A program made the position numbers and the translations under genes. Source: Myoxocephalus aenaeus (lineage: Eukaryota > Chordata > Actinopteri > Perciformes > Cottidae). Taken from it: DNA of 64,000 nt. Location: NCBI GenBank assembly GCA_038501785.1, contig JBAMJR010000087.1, positions 738,501-802,500 of the forward strand, written 5' to 3'. Below, piece after piece: positions 19,722 to 31,525 of this stretch (its first letter is position 1; every line of letters starts with the position of its first letter). The notes under the pieces were generated by a model that ran no database searches, was not told where the DNA came from, and saw only the letters and a program-made list of their open reading frames with translations.

Positions 19722-22528
19722 TTAGAGCACGAGCCTGACGTAGTGAGTCGAGGAACTATTGTTATTCGAATGTTTATTAGGGCCCGAGCCTGACGTAGTC
19801 AGAGCAGAGGACCCTATTGTTATTCTAATGTTTATTTATTTTTTTGTTCGTCATTGCGCAGGGAAAAGAGGTGCTTGGGCTAAACCTACATTCTTCAAAA
19901 TGTGCACACCCATCCGACTCGGCGAAAATGCCAATCTGATGATTTGGGTGTCGGACAAAAGTCGAAAAAAATAGCTCAATAGCGCCCCCTTTGGATGTAA
20001 AAGCTATACATTTTTGCCACCTAAGACCCATTGACCTGAGATTTGGCACACATGTCCAGGTGGGACTGCTCTACAAAAAACTAATTGAGACCCTTAAGCT
20101 CCGCCTACTTAAGATTTTCCGCCATTTTGAATTTTGTAAAAAACACATTCTTGTAAACTCCTCCTAAACTCTGGGTCCATTTCCTACGAAGCTTTCGGTG
20201 GATCATCATTGGTTCAATGTGATCAAACGATATTTTCAACATTGTTGATATCTCATTGCGTTTAGAAGTTATTAAACAGTTAACCTCTTAGGGGCGTGGC
20301 TCAAGATGTCAATACACATAACTTCCAAATCACTTGGCGTATCTTCACAAACTTTGTAGCATATGTCAACATCGTGTCCCTTAACGTACCCACATATTTT
20401 CATAATATTCAAACACCAGGGGGCGCTGCAGTGAATCGCTCAATTTTGGCATGTTCCTTGTTTCTAGGCGTTGTAGTCTAACGAACTCCTCCTAGAGATT
20501 AAACACGATTGATTTCACATTTGGGCAATATGATGTTGAGACCTTTGCAGGGAAAAGTTATCAAAGGAATTTAAAAATATCGAACTATGGGAGCGCAGAG
20601 CAGCGGCAAAGAGTTTTATCTCGGTCATACATGATGTAATCTGCTCCATATTTCTCATATGTCATGACCTCCTGACCCTGAAGACATCCATATGATCATT
20701 TTGAATCCTAGTCATAGCGCCATCTGAAGGCAACAGGAAGTTACATGTTTTGTACTTGTATACCGTGCTACGCAGAGATTATTCAGATCCCTCTCAAAAT
20801 GCGTCGGAAGAGACTTAAGACATTGGTAAGGCATCACCTTGAAGATTGTAAGGATCCGTTGAACGGCGTCGCGTCGGAGCATCGCGGAAGTTTGATCCTT
20901 CGCCGTGAACGAATTAGGGCTCCAACAACGAATCGACAAAATCGATTATCAAAAGTGTTGGCAACGAATTTCATTATCGATTTCTTGTGTCGCGCGATTA
21001 TTATGCCAGTCAATAAGTCACGGAGAGAAAAAAAAAAGAGCGGCGCAGAGCAACTGGCCGGCAGCGTTTCTGAGATTGGAGTGAGACACTGAGAAAAATA
21101 GAAGATCTTTGATGGGACGTGTCGAGTCTTGGCCAATCAGCGTTAAGATGTCTACAGCGGCTTCATTTCCCTCAAACTTGTTTTTAATGAAGCTAGTCAG
21201 CTTGCTATCACGTTAGCTAACGTGTTTGGGTTGTGTGTTGTTGTTAAAGTTACTTTACGTTCCGTTACAGTTCAGTCTTGCTTGTAAAAAAACGTAACGT
21301 GATGAAACATGCCGTAACCCCCGGTCTGGTTCAGTTCACCTGTCACTCGTTAACGTTAAACTGGCACACCGGAGGATCTGGCTGCAGGTTTTTTTTTTTT
21401 ACTCAAAGTAGAATGAATCAAATCATGTAGTTGGGCTTACCCAACAACGTGATGTCGTGGTCATAAGAGACCCAGAATGAAATAGTTTAAGGAAGAGGAC
21501 GCTCTATATGCAGCGCAGCTTGATGCAGGGCTGAGATGAAGTGGTGAAAACAGACGTGAGAGGAGCAGTGCAGCTTCCCTCTGTCCCAGTGTTTCATACA
21601 TATTGATAAAGTGTTTCATACATATTGATAAAGCAGATTATGCTAAATGCAGCCTCTGCTCCAATGAGATCAATTACAGTAAAAGGGGCTCGCATTTGGC
21701 AAAAGTAAAGCATACATGTGTGTTTTTACATTCCATTTTTATTTAATTTTTTTAATTAACAGCTCAGGGATGTTCAAGGAGCAACCTGTTTGTGCACTTT
21801 CTGAAGATTGCACTGTCAGTTCTATTTTTGAATAAAGGGTTGGAAATGAATACTTTTGATTTTTTTTATCCGATTCATCAAAAAAAATAATCAACCGATT
21901 AATCGATTATTAAAATAATCGTTAGTTGCAGCCCTAGAACGAATAAACCGATGTAACTCGACTCCACATTATAAAATCCTTTCCAGGTTTCACATGTTTG
22001 ATGAGACTCCAGGCCTGAAGACATGTGCAGTCTAATTTTTAATTAGAGTTATAAGCTCCACCTACTTAGACTTTCAGCCATTTTGAATTTTATGGAGAAA
22101 AAAAAAATCCCCAGATCTTCCTAAACGCTGGGTTTGATTTTTACAAAATTCTCTGTGGATCATTAAAGGTTCAATTTCATCACAATATATCAAAAGCTTG
22201 TTTGTATCTCATTGTGTTCAGAAGAAAAGGACCAATGAACTTCTAAGGAGAAAAGTCAACTAAATTCAACAAAGCAGCCCTTGCAGTACGTTCAACATAG
22301 ATATACAATATTTGATAGGCATATGTACCACATATGAACTTAAGAATAAGTCTCTTGGGATCATGCTCTAAACAGTACCGGAAGTTGGCAAATTTTATTT
22401 TCTTTATTAATTTCTTTCTATTTCTAGTTCAAATTGCCATAGTTTCCCGCAGGCGTCCCCGACGTGCTGGAGCGAGGGCCCAGTCACAGCTGCGAGCAGC
22501 TTTAATTTAGAGGGATATAGATATATAT
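19722..22528 (+). mobile_element. gggcccgagc repeat family, plus copy with nested hAT
   Basis: Starts with two tandem copies of a roughly 58-bp unit (cgagcctgacgtagt...ctattgttatt) at 19722-19837 and ends near the small palindrome agctgcgagcagct at 22488-22501. It interrupts sequence that is continuous in the ZNF-D intron (gatactaatatttggctgga near 55660). A hAT element at 20915-21936 is nested in it. No transposase or Rep/helicase frame was seen. Confidence 0.6.
20915..21936. mobile_element. hAT-like non-autonomous transposon
   Basis: Ends tagggctccaacaacga (left) and, reverse-complemented, tagggctgcaactaacga (right), with an exact 8-bp duplication gaacgaat at 20907-20914 and 21937-21944. 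Related internal sequence (gtcttggccaatcagcgt, ttagctaacgt) recurs at 33940-34090, 35000-35170 and 48300-48480. No transposase frame. Confidence 0.85.
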
Positions 22529-23118
22529 ATTATTTAGCTTGATGGTGAAGACATTAAAGATCAGTAAGTATTTAAACTATGGAATTTCTTATATGAGTTT
22601 AAAGATAGATTTGCATGTTATTTCATCATTAAATTCACTTCTGAGAATGTTTGAGGCGAGAAACCAAATCCTAATTTTGAATAGCGCTAGTTGCTCCAAC
22701 GTTTGTTTAGTGAGAAGCTTAACAAACAGCAAGCTGGCATCTGAGAAGGTCTCAAGCTAGCGCAGGACTGGCTCATCTCCAACGACCGCATTGAAAAATA
22801 AGAGACTTGGGATGTACCCATAATGCATCCCTGTTTCCCTCACTTGCATCTTAGTCCCTCCCACCAGGGATGCATGGAGAGACGCAAGGAAACCATGCGA
22901 GGAGAGGAAACGAGGACATTTGTTTTAAGAGAAATGAGACCTCCTTTCCTCGAAAGAGTCTCATGAAGCGACGTCTGTCTTTGATGACGACGGATCAGCT
23001 GATCACATCTGGAACAGCTGGAGAGAGGTTTGACGGATGTTGTGTCTGAACACATGATCAGTGTACTAATACTAATAAAGACAGTATAGGACACGGACGG
23101 CCGGACTACATAGTGGTA

Positions 23119-24194
23119 CCTCACAGTCCTACTAGTGACTCCATCTGTGCTTTTATAAATAATAGAATAAAGAACATTGCAATCACTTTCAAGTAAACCA
23201 GATCGCTCACACCAGATCACTGTGTTAGAAAAATGAAAATAAGTTAAGCAAAAAATAACTAATACTGAGTTACTAGTAAATATCTTATTATGGAAAACAT
23301 TTAGCTATTTTTTTTGCAAAACAAAAAAGAATGATTGCAGATGTGTGAGCATCAAGTTTGATCAGTATTAGTGACTGCAGTGAGCTGCTTTCCTCCACAC
23401 ATCTTTTTAAAACGGGGTTGTAGATTTGATACGGTCACTCTCAATTCATGCTCAATGTTGATCTGAGATCTGTATTCTGATGAGACGCAACAGCAGAAAA
23501 GACGACCTCACGGAGATCTCATAAAGACCTTCTTTTGGCAAAATGGCAAGAATCGGCGAGTCGCGCAAGCATAACCTGTTAACGGCGTACATTTAAAATC
23601 TCTTACGCCCCACTTGTAATAAATACCGCCTCAGTTTGATAAATACTGATTTAAAGGAAACATGGCGTTCATTTATTTGAATGATGACCACAAAGTGAGC
23701 AGGCTTTGTCACTGCAGTGCATTCTTCGGACTTTAGGAAGAATATTTCCAGAGCCTCGATATGCGAAGTCAGAAACGTCATTTATGGAGCTCCGCAGGCT
23801 GTTTGTCTTGAACTGCAAATACATTAACTGTTAGGCTTTAACAGTGATAGCTGATAGCTTACAGCAGCAAATCCCATCGTGAAAAGCATGCAACACATTT
23901 TTCGCCTCTGTCCACTGTGTTGCAGCGCATCGGGGTGGAACTCCGCTGTGCGCTTAAGTAGACGCGCGACCATGAAGAGACAGAAATGACATGCTGTCGT
24001 GTAGATACGATCAATAACATACAGCCGTTTAGTTTGGTTAATAACAGAACAAGGTGTAGACCTGTTCTATAGGAAAGAGAACCTTAAATAACCTCTGTTA
24101 TCTCGCGCTGTAGAAAAAATTACAGGGGGTGTGGTTTTTTTCAGGGGGGCACCCCTCCCCCTAATATAACGGTAGGGGAAACACTGAGGAGGAA
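23119..24194. mobile_element. hAT-like element fragment (cagtgtttccc family)
   Basis: Shares its sequence with the complete element at 32668-33819, from gactccatctgtgctttta to the right end taggggaaacactg at 24194. The left terminus is missing, so it is truncated. The (gggg)(cccc)-rich segment just before the end is common to both copies. Confidence 0.65.
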
Positions 24195-25226
24195 CAACGA
24201 GAGACCGCCGAACTGCATGCTGGGTACAGCTCGCCCACTATCAAGTCCGTCGCTACATAAAAAAACGGAAAAGAGCGATGCAGGAGGAACAACGACAGAC
24301 CAGAAATGCACCAATACAACTAAACACATATGCAACGCTGATTACTGTGTGGCATTTGTTATAAATGTATGTTGGTACATAGAGGGTGATAAGAAGCTGA
24401 ACATGGAGACTTAGGACCCAGGGGAATGTAGGTGGAGAAAAAAACAGGAAGAGACAGACAGGAAGACACGCTGCACAAACAACTGTTCAGTTGGCCGGCG
24501 GTCCTTTTCGGCAGCAATAAATGAATGTGTTTACTCGGAAAAAATACCGTGAGACCTTCAGAATATTACAAAATACCGTAAAATGAATTTTCAGCCATAC
24601 CGCCCAGCCCTACCTACAATGAACATATTTTAACCAGATGGTGAATCAGAAAACAAATAGAATATAATTATCAAGGAATATAAAAGTGAAACCAAAGGAT
24701 AGTCACAGAGAACAAAGCTACTAAACTGTCTCATTGTTCAGTTTCCAACAAGCTGAATGTTGTTATGGTTTATATGCAAAATGTAAATCTGATCTTAAAT
24801 TGATACAAAAGATGATTATCAGAAACATGACTCAATGCTGCATCCCTCTTCCCCCAGAAGAGCTCGTACAGTTTAACCCTTTCATCAAAGTTTATGTATT
24901 TGAAGTCAAATTAAAGAGTTATATCCCTCTCAACTGTGACCAAAAAAAAGCTTTGAACAAAGTTAATGTAATAACGTGTTGTTTTTTTTACATTTGTTTG
25001 TTATTTTCTTTAAAAGTTTGATCTTTGATAGAGTAATGTGGGTTTCTTAACCTTAATTAAAATGATGCATGTTATAATAGACATTTTTATATTTATATAA
25101 ATGCACATACAATATTTTTACACTTGAATAAACAATAATTAAAAGACAGTTATTTACAATACGATAGGGAGTAGTTACATTTAGTCTTACAGTTGCAACC
25201 AATCCCTGCCTTAGGCTGTCCGTCAG
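24195..25226. other. Repeat fragments, no gene seen
   Basis: Contains a hAT-like right end, ccgcccagcccta, near 24612 whose left partner was not found. The rest is AT-rich sequence with short unassignable frames. Confidence 0.4.
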
Positions 25227-27338
25227 TGGCGGCTCGTGGCAATTCTTTTTTGGTGGGGCCATCTAATCCCAGTATGATTCAATGCAAAAAAAAGTATCAC
25301 GCATTACTACTTTGCAGTTAAATATTTAACATGTATTCCAACACTGACATAATAAGGACATCTTATTAATACAATTCAGTATATTATAATTAGGGATGGG
25401 CAACGTTTTTGTTTTTCCCCGATACCGGTGCCTAAACCGATACTTTTTTATTGCCACGGCAGATTTTTCTTCAAATTGAACAATATATTAACTATTTAAA
25501 GTATATTTAAAAATAAATAAATGAATACAAAACACTTGACTTCAAACTACAGCTTCAAAGAACAGACACAAGCATCACGGTCCCTGATTGGGACAGTGTG
25601 CAACAGAACTGCACTCAGAAAATGTTGGATTCTACAAACTGCTGCTTTACTGGACTACACGTCATCATATCATCATAATATCAACTGGGAGAGCTTTGTT
25701 CCAACAAGCCGAGACGGTCGGCACGGCTTGTGCATGTCTCCCCAGCGAGAGCGAGCACTGCTGCTGCTGTGTGCGGGCTGCAGCCCCGCCCCCTTGAGCC
25801 CCATCTCTGTATGGGAGAGAGGGAGCAGGGAGTGCGCTCTGATCCGCACTATTTTAATGAAGTATCGATACTAAAAATATGCAAAATCATATTGTTTTTA
25901 ACGTACGGGTACTGTCAAGTTCCGGCTTCTGACCTACTGCATTTCCCCACTTGAAAGGGATTGACCCATCTACACAGATTTAAACTGGATTCCACTCCAA
26001 TGAAAAAACAACTTTTCCTTTTTTATCTCTCCTTTTATTTTTGAGATTCAGTTTGTCAAGTCATTCATTCCGATTCACTGAAGCAAGCTCCCGTTGAGCA
26101 AAGCACCATATAGCATATAAGAGAGGTGAAAAACCTTTAAATGAAAAGAAACAGAAAACACACATTTCAATATGCCAGCAAACACTTTCAATACGTGATC
26201 CAGCGCCCGTGCATTCTGTCTGCATACATACGTCACCACATAGCCCCCAGCTGTGCCTCCACCAACATGGCAACAAACATCTCACTTTTGCCACACGTGA
26301 ACGGGCTGCAGAGCCCCGTGACGTATTTAGCACTTGCGCTAATCAAGCTGGAGGTGGCAGTGATCATCAACAAAGTCTGTGACTTACAACAAAGTCTTAC
26401 CGGCTGCCTCTCCGGACTCGTAGATGTGTCTTTGTGTTGTCGCGGATATTCTGCAGTGTTCTGATCTGGCCGCCCGGCGTTCGTTTAATCCCCACCTTTG
26501 AAGTGCGCCCTGCGGTGCTTCCGGTCTACAAGCTCCACCCCTTTTCCTCTCAAGTCAGATTGCTTGCGCTAACATTTAATTAAATGCTTTGTTTATTATT
26601 TAATTTGCGATTATTTCTATCTTCCTGGTTGCTTTATTAATTTACAATTACTTTTATTTACCTTAAATTTTTTCTTTCTTTTTATATAAAATAAAAATCA
26701 TGTTTGACTTCACAGGTACCGCGCTACCTTTTTTAGTATTGTGCAACATTACACAGTAGTGTAAAAGAAGTATTTAAATCGGCTCAGGGGCAGGAAATCT
26801 GCATTGCTTTTCGGCTGATCTGGGACCAGGTGCTTTACCTGTAGTTTCTCAGCCAAAGGTCTCCTCTCAAACGGGTGTTGGAGGAGAGATTATACAGAGT
26901 TAGCGTTTTCTGTGAAGACCAGTGGCTCCTGCTCTGCTGTCATGTTGTTATCATGGGTGGCGCCTCGTCTGCCCGAGGAGTCAGAGACACGGGAACGCAC
27001 AGCCTTGAATGACATACATAAATTGTATGTCATTCATTTATTTCTTTAATCAGTGATTGGCTAAACTGCGCATTAGACCAGTCTTCCTTGGGCAGAATCG
27101 ATCGAGCCCCACGACGTGCACGAGCATTAGAGACGTGCACTGGAGCAGAGGACACGCAGGAAAAGCATATATTTGGCGCAGATATCCTATTTTACAAATA
27201 TTATTGGGTATATTCCATAGCTCAAAAAGACAAACATTGACAATATATAATTAATAATATTATAAATATATTTTTTCTTTTTTGGTGGCTCAAGGTGGGT
27301 GGGGCCAAGTCCCGTTGCCTTCTATTGGCCGGCCGCCA
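25227..27338. mobile_element. Composite hAT-like insertion (cagtggcggc ends)
   Basis: Left end cagtggcggctcgtggc, right end ggccggccgccac. The bases on each side (cttaggct before, attatttttaaggta after) are adjacent at the homologous ZNF-D position, cttagggctcacattatttt near 59612-59635, so the whole 2.1 kb is an insertion. A second element start, tagggatgggcaac near 25393, is nested. The target duplication is not clear and the terminal tg at the right end is missing. Confidence 0.5.
27007..27036. repeat. Perfect short hairpin
   Basis: gaatgacatac and gtatgtcattc form a perfect 11-bp stem around a 7-base loop. Confidence 0.8.
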
Positions 27339-27680
27339 CATTATTTTTAAGGTATATTTTTAAAGACAATAAACGGAACAGTTTCCTCGCTCCTAGCTTA
27401 AACCGGAAGTTGTTTCTGCGCCGCCATTTTGGCCCAGTCCCAAACGCTCTCCACGTGGGAATCCCGTAAAAAAAGAAAAAAGAAACAGTTTGACCAGAGG
27501 ACCGTCGGGTGTTTAAAAGTTCCTCCCTGCTGAATGTAACCAGAGAAGGAGAGCTGGAAACGAAACACATTCACCAAAAGTCTCTCTGACTACAATGAAT
27601 GACCTGAAAACGGACTCAGATGAGACTTAAACCCGTAAAACGAGCCTGAAGACCGGGAACAATAATGAAAAAGCACAAAC

Positions 27681-27825
27681 CTGATCTGTGTAGCTCATGT
27701 TCTCTTAGACGAGAAACTGTCTCCTCATAATCTTCTATTAATCCGTCCAACTCCCCAAAAGACTCTTCAACGACCGCGTGGACTTCCTGCTTCACCAACA
27801 GTCTCAACATTTCTGCTTCAGACAT
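27681..27825 (-). CDS. ZNF-B first exon
   Basis: Minus-strand ATG at 27825 encodes 48 residues, beginning MSEAEMLRLLVKQEVHAVVE and ending EHELHRS, then the donor cag|gtttgtgc in phase 1. The heptad-like leucines and charges suggest a short coiled coil, as in the leader exons of fish C2H2 genes. The phase matches the finger exon at 17499-19459, giving HRS-D-VQQLL. The assignment to that exon rests on strand, order and phase; cDNA would settle it. A hAT element (27887-28884) sits 61 bases upstream of the ATG. Confidence 0.7.
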
Positions 27826-27886
27826 GGAGACAAACTCAGGAGGAGACGAGAGACGAGACGGTCCGCAGAATGGATCTCCTCACAAC

Positions 27887-28884
27887 TAGTGTTGTTACGA
27901 GATGTGCCGACGCTTCGAAGCGTGTGTCGAGTAATGGAGGGGGCGTTTCCTCGAAGCGCGTATCGAGGCTTGCTTCATGTAGGGGAGGAGCCAAAAATGA
28001 TGACGTCCGAAGCCTCGCTACCCGGCTGTACCACGTGACTGCTTCGGCAAGCGGTTCAGATTTTGCCGGGAGGTTTGACAGCAATATAAACCCCTCAGGC
28101 TCCATTCAAAATGTGTGTTGTTGGTTGAGAGGTTGGAGAGAGAGATAGTTTGGAGAGTTAGGAGAGTGAGGTGAGAAGGATAGGTGATAAGATGGAGCCA
28201 GCTAGGAAGAGGAGGATTTCCCCTGTGTGGGAACACTTTGATTTGATAACTCCTAATAAGGTAAGCTAAATCTAACTCTATTTCAGACTCATTAGGTTTG
28301 CTTATCAAGAACGGTATTTTTCACAGTTTCTTATTTTATTTAAAGGTGCGGTGTTCATTGTGCTCCAGGGAGTTTAAAACCCAAAACTGTTGAGAAACTG
28401 TTATTTCTGAATAAAAATGAATAAAATGTCCCCTGTCCTGTATATCACTGTCCAAGTTCCACAAGCATATTCAGTCCTCTCTTCCTAGTTCCACAAGCAC
28501 TTTCACTGTCCTGCCTGCTTAAGCCCATGCCATTTCCCTAAAGTGACATAATAACACCACCTGCCTTACCATACGACACTACCATTTTGGGAAAATGTTC
28601 ACACATAGGATACATTCAAAACATATTTTATCATGCACATATGTGATCATTTATTTACATAAATTATTTGGGCATACATTTTTGTAATTCAGTCATTCCC
28701 AACAGCCATAACAGACACAACAATTCAATGCATCACATTGTGGTTCAGATACAGCTGCCTGTGATTATACTTTTGGCCACTAGGTGGTGTCGTGTGCACA
28801 TGAAGCTTCGAGTAATGAACCCTTTCTCGAACCAATTGGCTGAAGCGGTTCGATGCCTCATGAGGCTTCATCTCGCCATCACTA
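27887..28884 (+). mobile_element. hAT transposon remnant with BED-type 5' exons
   Basis: Exact 8-bp duplication ctcacaac (27879-27886, 28885-28892); ends tagtgttgttacgagatg and, reverse-complemented, tagtgatggcgagatg. The uninserted site is present at 60169-60176. The interior keeps a TATA-like atataaac near 28084 and the front of a transposase gene but no catalytic domain. Confidence 0.88.
28192..28393 (+). pseudogene. Truncated BED-finger transposase, two exons
   Basis: ATG at 28192 reads MEPARKRRISPVWEHFDLIT and reaches a donor at 28261 (gtaagc). An 85-bp intron ends at 28345, and reading resumes VRCSLCSREFKTQNC then TGA. SPVWEHF and the CxxC pair are the first half of a BED zinc finger; the His pair and the hAT nuclease are missing. 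The protein could at most be 38 residues. It is a relic from the parent element. Confidence 0.65.
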
Positions 28885-28935
28885 CTCACAACGCACGCGC
28901 GGTAGATGTGAGTCCGACTGGATCCCGCCCTGCTC

Positions 28936-28953
28936 TGACGTCATGAACACGTG
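28936..28953. promoter_or_regulatory. CRE plus E-box between divergent ZNF exons
   Basis: tgacgtca (28936-28943) is a full CRE palindrome and cacgtg (28948-28953) a palindromic E-box, separated by 4 bases. The same pair with the same spacing lies 104 bases upstream of the ZNF-D ATG (60219-60236). Function is inferred from motif identity and conservation only. Confidence 0.5.
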
Positions 28954-29831
28954 GTCAACAATGAGCGAAAGAGACATGAAGAGTTACTGTCTGCTGACCC
29001 CTGGTGGTGAAAACAGGTCAGTGCACCAGAGTGTAAAAGCTCAGTAGTTGGTGCTTCTCCATCAGTACGTACAGCCTGGATTATGGCCTCCACCTCCTCC
29101 CAGAGAGGATAACCCAAATATTATACATGTTGAATAGTTTTTAACCTGTAATAATAAACTGATTTTTTTTCAAAACAGAATTAAATCTAAATAAATAATC
29201 TATTTACTTGTTTTTGTCTGCTTCAATAACTAAATGAAATGTTTGATGAATAAATAAATAAATAAATATCCTCTGATTTCATGTGTTTTCATGTTCCATC
29301 TTTAATCCTTAATGTTTCTGAGTACATGTAATTCACCAGGCTGAACACACACGTGCCGTCCTCTTTGTTTACCTTTTTTACGTCTCCATGCTTCCGCTGT
29401 GTTTAATGACACAGTGCAAGGAATTGTGGGTAATTGGAAGCCCATGTAAGGAAAAAGTGCAGTTAGATATAACAGATATTCTGCAAAAGAACTCAAGTAA
29501 GTGCTATCAAGTACTATTTCAGTATCTTAGAAAAACTAATATTATTGAGAAGATATGAGTCCTTGGGTTGTTTTTTGTTTTTGTTTGTTTGTTTTGTTGA
29601 ATTTATATGTATAATATTATTTATTTATTTTATAATGCAACTACTAGAGCAGTGGTTCTCAACCTTTTTTCAGTGATGTACCCTCTGTGAAATATTTTTT
29701 TAGCCAAGTACCCCCTAACCAGCGCAAATAATCTTTTGTAAAAAAAAAAAGTAGTAATACACAGCGCTGTGCCATCAGTGTCGGGTTTATGTAAATGCTT
29801 TTGCATTTACATTTTAGTGAGAAACTTGTGC

Positions 29832-31156
29832 TTATGCGTCACTGAGGATCTTTGTCGGTCTTGGTGGCAGTGAGGCAACTACTGTGATGAAGCTCTTCTC
29901 CAGGCACAGTCTGCTTCTTTGCTTTGTTTTCATCACAGTCATTGCAGAGAAGGAGGCCTCACATAAACATGTGGAGGCAAAGGGTAGTAGCTGCTCCAAA
30001 GCTTTCTGTCCCAGGTCAGGGTGCTCCTGCTTCACACACACACAACACTGTGTGAGTGTGGCAAACTTCATCTGGAGGCCACGGTCAGATGACACTTCCA
30101 GGAGTGTTTCCTGATAAGTGACAGGTAGCTTACTTCCGTTTGCTTCAGACAAGAGAAATGGGTTTCTCACCCAATCCAGCTGTGCAGATGTATCCTCCAC
30201 GTGAGGAAAGTAGGAATGAACATCTTTAATCAAGTTGGTCAAATGTCCCACTATGACCTGATGCTCTGTCCACATCCTCACTAGAGAGAACATCCTCCAC
30301 CTGAGGAAAGCAGGTGACATCTCTCTCTGCAGAGGACCTTCTCCACAGCTCTGCCTTCTTCAGGAAGCCACCCACCTGGTCATGCAGGTTTAACATGCTG
30401 GTCTCTTTGACCCACCTGGTCATGCAGGTTTAACATGCTGGTCTCTTTGACCCACCTGGTCATGCAGGTTTAACATGCTGGTCTCTGACCCACCTGGTCA
30501 TGCAGGTTTAACATGCTGGTCTCTTTGACCCACCTGGTCATGCAGGTTTAACATGCTGGTCTCTTTGACCCACCTGGTCATGCAGGTTTAACATGCTGGT
30601 CTCTTTGCCCTGCAGAGACACATTCAGTCCGTTCAGTTTGCTGAACATATCTGCCAGATAGCACAGCTTTGCAAGCCAGTCTGTGTCCTGGAACAAGGTG
30701 GCATGGGGAGACCTGTGCTCGATCAGAAAGGTGTGCACTTCAGAGCGCAGCAGCAGTTGTGTGTTTTCATAGAGGCGGCGAAACAGGCGTGCATTGCGTG
30801 GTCTTGACTTTATGAAGTTGATCACTTTGACGCTGTCGTTCAAAACGTCATGTAACACAGCGCTCATGTTCTTGCGCGCCAATGCTTCCCTGTGTATGAC
30901 GCAGTGAGTCCACTTCACGTCGGGGTTTTATTTTTTAATGCGCGCTACGAGTCCTCTCTTGCTGCCCGTCATTGAGGCCGCTGCGTCCGTGCAGATGTGC
31001 CGTTTTCACAGAAGAAGGTGTTGACAACATAAACAATGTCTTCGTGTTTTCTGCAGCATTGCTGCTACGCTTCAACCACGAATTCATTGTTTGAGTTTTA
31101 AAGGCGGCAGTGATAGATAGACGGGTAATGACAGGTAGCGTGCCAGGTTGGGTCAA
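29832..31156 (-). pseudogene. hAT transposase pseudogene (SCAND3/FAM200-like)
   Basis: Minus-strand pieces read in order: SWLKRSSNAAENTKTLF, then CTDAAASMTGSKRGLV and WTHCVIHREALARKN (the conserved catalytic-core region), FIKSRPRNARLFRRLYEN and DTDWLAKLCYLADMFSKLN. The last piece includes SASFSAMT-like CEASFSAMTVMKTKQRSRL from the carboxyl hAT dimerisation domain. The frames are separated by a TAA near 30930 and by a 40-bp tandem repeat that is not a multiple of three, so no full protein can be made. Confidence 0.8.
30373..30609. repeat. 40-bp tandem repeat inside hAT transposase
   Basis: Six units of cacctggtcatgcaggttta plus acatgctggtctctttgacc; one unit is 3 bp short. It arose inside former coding sequence (ETSMLNLHDQVG on the minus strand). 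Confidence 0.93.
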
Positions 31157-31457
31157 ACCATCCTGATATGGGGGAGACTGGGTATTAGGATAATGAAATT
31201 AAATAACCTACTTAATATAAAATGCAGTTCATGAACTCACACTTATGTTTTATTGAATATTTATTAAATAACTTTTTTTTTTTTAAATGTTGAATGGATG
31301 CTAATGTTAAATAGATTTTTGTTTAAATCTATTTAACCCCAGGGGTACGCGGACCCCCATTTGAGAACCACTGTACTAGAGATCTTGATTCACACTCCAT
31401 ACCAGTTGGTGGCGGTAATGCACCAAACTGTTGTTTACTCACCGCCAATAAACCTCA

Positions 31458-31525
31458 AAGAAGAAGAAGAAGAAGAAGCAGAAGTAGAAGAAGAAGAAGA
31501 AGAAGAAGAAGAAGCAGCAGAAGCA
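31458..31525 (+). repeat. (GAA)n microsatellite
   Basis: Interrupted agaagaag tract, the longer counterpart of 6642-6675. Confidence 0.9.

Larger units (their letters stand above)
19460..27680 (-). other. ZNF-B intron 1, transposon-filled
   Basis: About 8.2 kb between the finger exon and its inferred first exon. 19480-19715 matches the ZNF-D intron start (55430-55660) and 22530-22990 matches 55680-56230. The DNA between these blocks and most of the rest is inserted elements listed separately. Confidence 0.5.
29650..31373 (-). mobile_element. hAT transposon with decayed transposase
   Basis: Inverted ends cagtggttctcaa at 29650 and ttgagaaccactg at 31373, with exact 8-bp duplication tactagag (29642-29649, 31374-31381). 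The unoccupied paralogous site is tactagag at 6558-6565. Transposase remnants lie on the minus strand. Confidence 0.92.

Noticed and set aside
20745..21136. 115-residue frame near 21 kb
   Set aside because: Runs across the boundary of a nested hAT insertion (20915), so it is chimeric by chance.
25521..25954. Overlapping 70-117 residue frames
   Set aside because: Lie inside a non-autonomous transposon, overlap in three frames, no domain recognised.
30368..30609. Possible CRISPR-like regular repeat
   Set aside because: Units are directly tandem without spacers, in a decayed hAT transposase of a vertebrate genome.
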